Source: F23-B02 sp963640555
Lineage (GTDB): Bacteria; Bacillota; Clostridia; Oscillospirales; Oscillospiraceae
Length of the DNA stretch: 10,316 nucleotides
Direction of reading: 5' to 3'
Assembly (NCBI GenBank): GCA_963640555.1
Contig: CAVHZB010000043.1
Location: 1 to 10,316, forward strand
The notes under the pieces were generated by a model, which was given only the letters and a program-made list of their open reading frames with translations, was not told the DNA's origin and made no database searches. The position numbers and the translations under genes are program-made. Shown here piece after piece: positions 6,543-10,316 of this stretch. The first letter of the stretch is position 1, and the number at the start of each line of letters is the position of its first letter.

Positions 6543-7360
6543 TAGAGCTTATAAAAGAGATGTTCTCATACCACTTCATGATAAGAGCGGTGGTCGTCGG
6601 AGTGCTTGTGTCGCTGTGCGCCTCGCTGCTTGGCGTATCGCTTGTGCTGAAGCGGTATTCGATGATAGGCGACGGGCTTTCCCATGTCGGCTTCGGCGCC
6701 CTTGCCATTGCCGCGGCCGCGAATATAGCGCCGCTGTACCTCGCGGTGCCGACGGTCGTTGCGGCGGCATTTCTGCTCCTGCGGATAAATCAGAGCAGCA
6801 AGATAAAGGGCGATGCCGCCATAGCGCTGATATCATCCTCGGCACTGGCTGTCGGCGTAGTTACCGTGTCGCTGACAAGCGGCATGAACACGGATGTTTC
6901 AAACTATATGTTCGGCAGCATATTGTCCTTGAGCCACACGGATGCCGTGCTGAGCATCATACTTTCCGCAGCCGTGCTTCTGATGTTTGTGCTCCTTTAT
7001 CCTCGAATATTCGCCGTGACCTTTGACGAAACATTCGCAAAAGCCACCGGAACGCATGTGCAGCTTATAAACAGCATTGTAGCCGTATTAACGGCAGTGA
7101 CTGTCGTTATCGGAATGCGCATGATGGGCGCACTGCTCATATCGAGCCTTATCATCTTTCCGGCGCTCACCTCCATGCGCGTCTGCCGCAGCTTCAAGTC
7201 GGTGGTGATATGCTCAGCCGTGGTTTCGGTAGTATGCTTTGTTATCGGCATGGGTGCCTCCTATGCTCTCGAGCTGCCGTCAGGTGCGGCGGTGGTAATA
7301 GTAAATATAATAGCTTTTGCACTGTTTTCTTTTGCAGCTTTACTAAAAAGAAGAACATAA
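6539..7360 (+). CDS. znuB: Metal ABC transporter permease (ABC-3 family, ZnuB type)
   Basis: A 273-residue polytopic membrane protein of the ABC-3 family, the channel subunit of zinc/manganese importers. It has roughly eight hydrophobic segments. Family landmarks are present: GDGLSHVGFGALA (about 45-57), GDAAIALISSSALA (about 91-104), the cytoplasmic loop FDETFAKATGT (about 162-172) expected to contact the ATPase, GMRMMGALLISSLIIFPAL (about 192-210), and LPSGAAVVI (about 246-254). The ATG overlaps the ATPase stop as ATGA. The gene ends intact 16 nt before the assembly gap, so any further member of this operon, such as a Fur-type regulator, would be hidden in the gap. None is seen in the window. 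Confidence 0.93.
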   Translation: MIELIKEMFSYHFMIRAVVVGVLVSLCASLLGVSLVLKRYSMIGDGLSHVGFGALAIAAAANIAPLYLAVPTVVAAAFLLLRINQSSKIKGDAAIALISSSALAVGVVTVSLTSGMNTDVSNYMFGSILSLSHTDAVLSIILSAAVLLMFVLLYPRIFAVTFDETFAKATGTHVQLINSIVAVLTAVTVVIGMRMMGALLISSLIIFPALTSMRVCRSFKSVVICSAVVSVVCFVIGMGASYALELPSGAAVVIVNIIAFALFSFAALLKRRT

Positions 7361-7376
7361 AACCGTGCAAATGCAT

Positions 7377-7611
7377 NNNNNNNNNNNNNNNNNNNNNNNN
7401 NNNNNNNNNNNNNNNNNNNNNNNNNNNNNNNNNNNNNNNNNNNNNNNNNNNNNNNNNNNNNNNNNNNNNNNNNNNNNNNNNNNNNNNNNNNNNNNNNNNN
7501 NNNNNNNNNNNNNNNNNNNNNNNNNNNNNNNNNNNNNNNNNNNNNNNNNNNNNNNNNNNNNNNNNNNNNNNNNNNNNNNNNNNNNNNNNNNNNNNNNNNN
7601 NNNNNNNNNNN
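7377..7611. other. Assembly gap (235 Ns)
   Basis: Undetermined bases join two contigs. The left flank is the end of the metal-transporter operon; the right flank is the A/T-rich upstream region of the amino-acid transporter. The true gap size and the linkage of the two operons cannot be judged here. Reading frames running through the Ns are meaningless. Confidence 1.
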
Positions 7612-7621
7612 ATAAAAACTA

Positions 7622-7694
7622 TGAATATTCGTATCAAGTGAATATTATTCATTATAAACGAGCTTTTTTTGAAAAAAATACGAATATTTTTTCA
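7622..7694 (+). promoter_or_regulatory. Candidate ArgR-like operator cluster
   Basis: The region upstream of the amino-acid transporter promoter holds a perfect 13-nt palindrome TGAATATTATTCA (7639-7651), another TGAAT at 7622-7626, and a degenerate palindrome CGAATATTTTTTCA (7681-7694). The E. coli/Bacillus ARG box is TGAAT, four A/T bases, ATTCA; the best site here has a three-base spacer. A further TGAAT at 7713-7717 lies between the promoter boxes. An 11-nt inverted repeat (7624-7634 with 7678-7688) also spans this region. That this is an ArgR/AhrC control region is an inference from these matches and from the gene that follows. Confidence 0.35.
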
Positions 7695-7731
7695 AAAAAG
7701 TGTTGACAAGAGTGAATAATGATGCTAATAT
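7679..7731 (+). promoter_or_regulatory. Strong promoter with UP-like element for the amino-acid transporter
   Basis: A consensus TTGACA (7703-7708) and TAATAT (7726-7731) are exactly 17 nt apart, giving a predicted start near 7738. Directly upstream, 7679-7700 is an A/T tract (AATATTTTTTCAAAAAAG) placed at about -59 to -38, where the RNA polymerase alpha subunit binds UP elements. This should be a highly active promoter, matching the strongly biased codon use of the binding-protein gene. Confidence 0.85.
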
Positions 7732-7737
7732 AAGCAT

Positions 7738-7754
7738 CGCCGTGAGGAACGGCG
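7738..7754 (+). promoter_or_regulatory. 5' leader hairpin at the predicted transcript start
   Basis: CGCCGT (7738-7743) pairs perfectly with ACGGCG (7749-7754) around the 5-nt loop GAGGA. It lies at the predicted 5' end of the transcript, about 40 nt before the binding-protein ATG. A hairpin there commonly protects mRNA from 5'-end-dependent decay; that role is inferred. Its loop also resembles a ribosome site but is too far from the start codon to serve it. Confidence 0.55.
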
Positions 7755-7791
7755 GATAAAACAGTTAATAATTTTTGAGAGGTATAGAAAA

Positions 7792-8634
7792 ATGAAAAAG
7801 TTTATCGCACTTCTGCTTGCGATGGTCATGGTGTTCGCACTGTGCGCATGCAGCAATAATGAGGACAGCAAAGACGATGATCAGGCAAGCGCAAAGCTGA
7901 AGATCCTTGACAGCGAATATGTTACCGAGGAATATGCTATCGGCGTTGCAAAGGAAAACACCGCACTGCTTGAGAAGATAAACGCAGCTCTTAAGGAGCT
8001 CAAGGACGACGGAACTCTCCAGGCTGTCATTGATTACTACATCTCCGGCACCGGCACTCTCCCTGAGGTCCAGAAGAATGTTGCCGATGGTGCAGAGGAG
8101 CTCGTTATGGCTACCAACGCCGCATTCCCTCCGTATGAGTCCGTTGAAGGCGACGAGTTCGTCGGCATCGACCCCACTGTAGCAGGTCTCATCGCGGACA
8201 AGCTCGGTATGAAGCTCGTAATTTCCGACATGGAGTTTGACGCTATCATCCCCTCACTCACCTCCGGCAAGGCAGACATTGCAATGGCAGGCATGACCGT
8301 TACCGAGGAGCGCCTCCAGAGCATCAGCTTCTCCGACAGCTATGCTACCGGCGTTCAGGTAATGATCGTTAAGGAAGACTCCGATATCACCAGCGCTGAC
8401 GACATGGTCGCAAAGATCGAAAACGGCGAGGACATCCAGATCGGATGCCAGAACGCAACCACCGGTTACATCTACGCCTCCGACACCATTGAAAACGGCG
8501 GCTTCGGCGAGGACCATGTTCAGGCGTTCCCCAAGGGTGCCGATGCTATCGCGGCTCTCACCAGCGGCAAGATCGACTGTGTCATTATCGACAATGAGCC
8601 TGCAAAGGCATTCGTCGCGGCAAACAACGGCTGA
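7792..8634 (+). CDS. Amino-acid ABC transporter binding lipoprotein, circularly permuted
   Basis: A 280-residue family 3 (polar amino acid) solute-binding protein. A lipoprotein signal peptide ends at C20 (LCAC) and is followed by an acidic tether (21-34). Residues 35-86 (from KLKILDSEYVTEEYAIGV to DGTLQAVIDYYISG) are what normally forms the C-terminus of this family. A linker (about 87-102) leads to the normal N-terminal lobe (ELVMATNAAFPPYE, about 103), FVGIDP, TSGKADIAMAGMTVTEER with the usual substrate-carboxylate Arg174, then lobe 2 up to IDNEPAKAFVAANNG, where the protein stops. Joining its last residues to residue 36 restores a normal sequence. A terminator follows, so no C-terminal segment is missing by frameshift. 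The ATG has GAGAGG 9 nt upstream. Isoleucine codons are almost all ATC/ATT, unlike neighbouring genes, suggesting high expression. The specific amino acid is unknown. Confidence 0.92.
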   Translation: MKKFIALLLAMVMVFALCACSNNEDSKDDDQASAKLKILDSEYVTEEYAIGVAKENTALLEKINAALKELKDDGTLQAVIDYYISGTGTLPEVQKNVADGAEELVMATNAAFPPYESVEGDEFVGIDPTVAGLIADKLGMKLVISDMEFDAIIPSLTSGKADIAMAGMTVTEERLQSISFSDSYATGVQVMIVKEDSDITSADDMVAKIENGEDIQIGCQNATTGYIYASDTIENGGFGEDHVQAFPKGADAIAALTSGKIDCVIIDNEPAKAFVAANNG

Positions 8635-8652
8635 TAGTTGCAAAACTTGATC

Positions 8653-8686
8653 AATGAGGCTCCGTGCGATCATGGAGCCTCATTTT
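8653..8686 (+). terminator. Intra-operon terminator between binding protein and permease
   Basis: AATGAGGCTCC (8653-8663) pairs perfectly with GGAGCCTCATT (8674-8684). Three more inner pairs, one of them G-U, give a 14-bp stem with loop CGAT and a short U-run ending at 8686. No promoter is evident before the permease at 8719, so partial read-through probably supplies the membrane and ATPase subunits at lower level than the binding protein. Confidence 0.75.
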
Positions 8687-8718
8687 GAGCGTTAAAATAA
8701 TTATTAGGAGGTAGCCTT

Positions 8719-9447
8719 TTGGACGCGTGGATGGCAGACATCAAAAGTCAGTTCATATTAAACTTTATAGAAAAGGACCGCTGGAAGCTTCTTGTCGACG
8801 GCCTCGGCAATACTCTCAAGATAACGATCGTCGCCTGCCTTATCGGTATATGCATCGGCGTTATCATAGCTATAGTGCGGTCAACATGGGATAAAAACCA
8901 CCTCACGATGCGCCCGGGCTTCGGGAAGACTGTGCTCGGCATAGCAAACGGCATATGCAAGGTGTACCTCACGGTGATCCGCGGCACACCTGTGGTCGTT
9001 CAGCTGATGATCATATACTATATAATATTTGCGTCCTCCAGAAACAGCCTTGCGATAGCAATGCTCGCCTTCGGCATAAACTCGGGTGCGTATGTCGCCG
9101 AGATAGTGCGCGGCGGCATAATGTCCATCGACGAGGGGCAGTTCGAGGCCGGACGCTCGCTCGGCTTTAACTATGTCCGCACGATGCAGTACATAATAAT
9201 CCCGCAGGTTTTCAAAAATGTTCTTCCGACTCTTGCAAACGAGTTCATCGTTCTGCTCAAGGAGACCTCCGTTGCGGGCTATGTTGCGATACGCGACCTC
9301 ACCAAGGCGGGCGATGTTATCCGCGGTGCGACCTACTCACCGTTCCTGCCGCTTATCGGCGTTGCGCTCGTATACCTTACAATGGTCATGTTCTTCACAT
9401 GGCTCGTAGGCAAGCTTGAAAGGAGGCTGCGTGACAGTGACCACTGA
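8719..9447 (+). CDS. Amino-acid ABC transporter permease (HisM/GlnP family)
   Basis: A 242-residue membrane protein of the polar amino-acid permease family. Hydrophobic segments lie at about residues 33-53, 78-105, 111-130, 168-190 and 208-230. The IRGTPVVVQLMIIYY stretch (88-101) is characteristic, and the EAA coupling loop that docks onto the ATPase runs from about E128 to G149 (EIVRGGIMSIDEGQFEAG). It probably works as a homodimer, since only one permease gene is present. The start is TTG at 8719-8721, supported by AGGAGG ending 7 nt before it; the next ATG, four codons on, is too far from that site. It overlaps the ATPase gene by 17 nt with the reading chosen here. The N-terminal 20 residues are longer than the minimal family form. 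Confidence 0.93.
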   Translation: MDAWMADIKSQFILNFIEKDRWKLLVDGLGNTLKITIVACLIGICIGVIIAIVRSTWDKNHLTMRPGFGKTVLGIANGICKVYLTVIRGTPVVVQLMIIYYIIFASSRNSLAIAMLAFGINSGAYVAEIVRGGIMSIDEGQFEAGRSLGFNYVRTMQYIIIPQVFKNVLPTLANEFIVLLKETSVAGYVAIRDLTKAGDVIRGATYSPFLPLIGVALVYLTMVMFFTWLVGKLERRLRDSDH

Positions 9448-10180
9448 TGTTCTCATAAAAGTAGACGGCCTTAAGAAGCATTTTAAAGGCGGCAGGATCA
9501 AGGCGCTCGACGGCGTGAGCACTGATATCCATAAGGGCGAGGTCGTTGTCGTCATCGGCCCCTCCGGCTCGGGTAAGTCAACCTTCCTCCGGTGCCTCAA
9601 CCTCCTTGAGGTACCCACCGAAGGCACGATAACCTTCGACGGTGTCGATATAACTGATCCAAGCTGTAATATAAATCTGCATCGGCAGAAGATGGGCATG
9701 GTTTTTCAGCATTTCAACCTTTTCCCGCACATGACACTGCTCAGAAACATGACCCTTGCCCCGACAAAGCTTCTTGGAAAAAGCAAGCAGGAAGCGGAGG
9801 CTAAGGCCATGGAGCTTCTTGAACGCGTAGGACTTGCAGACCGCGCCAATGCATATCCCAGCCAGCTTTCAGGCGGGCAGAAGCAGCGTATCGCCATAGT
9901 GCGTGCGCTGTGCATGGAGCCTGAGGTCATGCTGTTTGACGAGCCTACGAGTGCGCTTGACCCCGAAATGGTCGGCGAGGTGCTCGATGTTATGAAGGAG
10001 CTTGCACACGAGGGGATGACCATGGTCGTCGTCACGCATGAGATGGGCTTTGCCCGCGAGGTAGGCAACCGTGTGATCTTCATGGCAGACGGCAAGCTTG
10101 TTGAGGAGGGAACGCCTGAGGAGATCTTTGAGCATCCGCAGAGCGAAAGGCTTCAGGACTTCCTGTCAAAGGTGCTGTAA
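9431..10180 (+). CDS. Amino-acid ABC transporter ATP-binding protein (GlnQ/ArtP type)
   Basis: A 249-residue ABC ATPase of the polar amino-acid uptake family, cytoplasmic and associated with the permease. Walker A is GPSGSGKST (43-51), the Q-loop is in VFQHFNLFPHMT (Q93), the signature LSGGQKQR is at 146-153, Walker B ends in D170-E171 (MLFDEPTSALDP), and the switch histidine is H203 in VTHEMGFA. The sequence from there to the C-terminus is very typical of GlnQ/ArtP/HisP relatives. AGGAGG at 9421-9426 sits inside the permease gene. Two in-frame GTG codons follow, at 9431 (4-nt spacing) and 9437 (10-nt spacing); I give the first, and the protein is 247 residues if the second is used. A longer TTG reading from 9416 would include the ribosome site and was rejected. 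Confidence 0.94.
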   Translation: MTVTTDVLIKVDGLKKHFKGGRIKALDGVSTDIHKGEVVVVIGPSGSGKSTFLRCLNLLEVPTEGTITFDGVDITDPSCNINLHRQKMGMVFQHFNLFPHMTLLRNMTLAPTKLLGKSKQEAEAKAMELLERVGLADRANAYPSQLSGGQKQRIAIVRALCMEPEVMLFDEPTSALDPEMVGEVLDVMKELAHEGMTMVVVTHEMGFAREVGNRVIFMADGKLVEEGTPEEIFEHPQSERLQDFLSKVL

Positions 10181-10181
10181 G

Positions 10182-10207
10182 GTAATATAATGATGTAATA
10201 TAATGAT
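10182..10207 (+). repeat. 13-nt tandem repeat
   Basis: GTAATATAATGAT occurs twice head to tail (10182-10194 and 10195-10207) between the ATPase stop and the terminator. No function is evident; it may be a slippage duplication. Confidence 0.8.
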
Positions 10208-10211
10208 ATCA

Positions 10212-10243
10212 AAATGCCGCATCCTATCTTGGATGCGGCATTT
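10212..10243. terminator. Bidirectional Rho-independent terminator
   Basis: AAATGCCGCATCC (10212-10224) and GGATGCGGCATTT (10231-10243) form a perfect 13-bp stem with loop TATCTT. A/T at the stem base gives a U-run in both directions. It sits between the amino-acid transporter operon and a convergent gene end and should serve both. Confidence 0.88.
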
Positions 10244-10267
10244 GACTGTTTATTTTTGTATCCTTTA

Positions 10268-10316
10268 TTATTCTCCGAAGTCGAGGACTCGCAGCATACG
10301 CACGAGGGTGAGTCTG
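10268..10316 (-). CDS. 3' end of a convergent minus-strand gene (unrecognised)
   Basis: On the minus strand one frame reads RLTLVRMLRVLDFGE and ends in two consecutive TAA codons (10268-10270 and 10265-10267). The convergent bidirectional terminator 25 nt beyond supports a gene ending here. Only 15 codons are in the window, so no family can be named. A short open stretch like this could also occur by chance. Confidence 0.45.
   Translation of the reverse strand, partial: RLTLVRMLRVLDFGE

Noticed and set aside
7663..7700. A/T-only inverted repeat as a terminator for a gene in the gap
   Set aside because: The stem is nearly all A/T with two bulges and would be weak as a terminator; its position right before the -35 box fits an upstream promoter element better.
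7210..7706. Open frames running through the Ns
   Set aside because: Undefined bases cannot be read as codons, and the flanking pieces show no start signal or domain.
7892..8049. Residues 35-86 of the binding protein as a duplicated extra C-terminal domain
   Set aside because: The same segment is absent from the end of the protein, and a stop plus terminator follow directly, so this is a relocation rather than a duplication.
8632..8690. Frameshift that cut off the binding protein's normal C-terminus
   Set aside because: The sequence after the stop is a short spacer and a hairpin terminator, with no trace of the missing segment in any frame, while that segment is intact near the N-terminus.
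1..10316. CRISPR array, insertion sequence, phage or toxin-antitoxin genes
   Set aside because: I looked for spaced repeats, transposase or integrase motifs and paired small genes and saw none.

Overview
The window looks like a piece of a Clostridia chromosome (Bacillota, probably an Oscillospiraceae/Ruminococcaceae-type gut anaerobe, likely from a metagenome or draft assembly). The basis is gene content (a YerC-type TrpR relative, Hsp33, SPFH plus short NfeD, lipoprotein binding proteins), AGGAGG-type ribosome sites, moderate GC and strong sigma-A-type promoters. A run of 235 Ns (7377-7611) shows it is a scaffold, so the order of genes across the gap depends on the scaffolding.

Left part, minus strand: a promoter with TTTACA and TAATAT boxes at 2063-2091 drives yerC, a class I SAM methyltransferase and hslO (Hsp33). 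The first two overlap by 1 nt and the last two are 9 nt apart. Just beyond hslO, a perfect-consensus promoter (TTGACA, 17 nt, TATAAT) drives a tRNA gene of which only the 5' 24 nt are in the window.

Middle, plus strand: a divergent promoter serves a short NfeD-type membrane protein and a QmcA/stomatin SPFH protein, a known partnership in membrane quality control or microdomains. After a strong GC-rich hairpin comes a second plus-strand group: a eukaryotic-type hexokinase, then a zinc/manganese-type ABC importer (lipoprotein, ATPase, permease). All four genes are spaced by 1 nt or less, so they are probably translated in a coupled way.

Right part, after the gap: a polar amino-acid ABC importer made of binding protein, permease and ATPase. 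It has a perfect-spaced promoter (TTGACA, 17 nt, TAATAT), an A/T-rich UP-like element, TGAAT/ATTCA palindromes resembling ArgR boxes, a 5' hairpin at the predicted transcript start, and a hairpin terminator between binding protein and permease that should favour the binding protein. A bidirectional terminator closes the operon, followed by the last 15 codons of a convergent minus-strand gene.

The most unusual element is the amino-acid binding lipoprotein at 7792-8634. The segment that normally forms the C-terminus of a family 3 solute-binding protein sits directly behind the signal peptide, ahead of the normal N-terminal lobe, and the protein stops where that segment would normally begin. This is the signature of a natural circular permutation.
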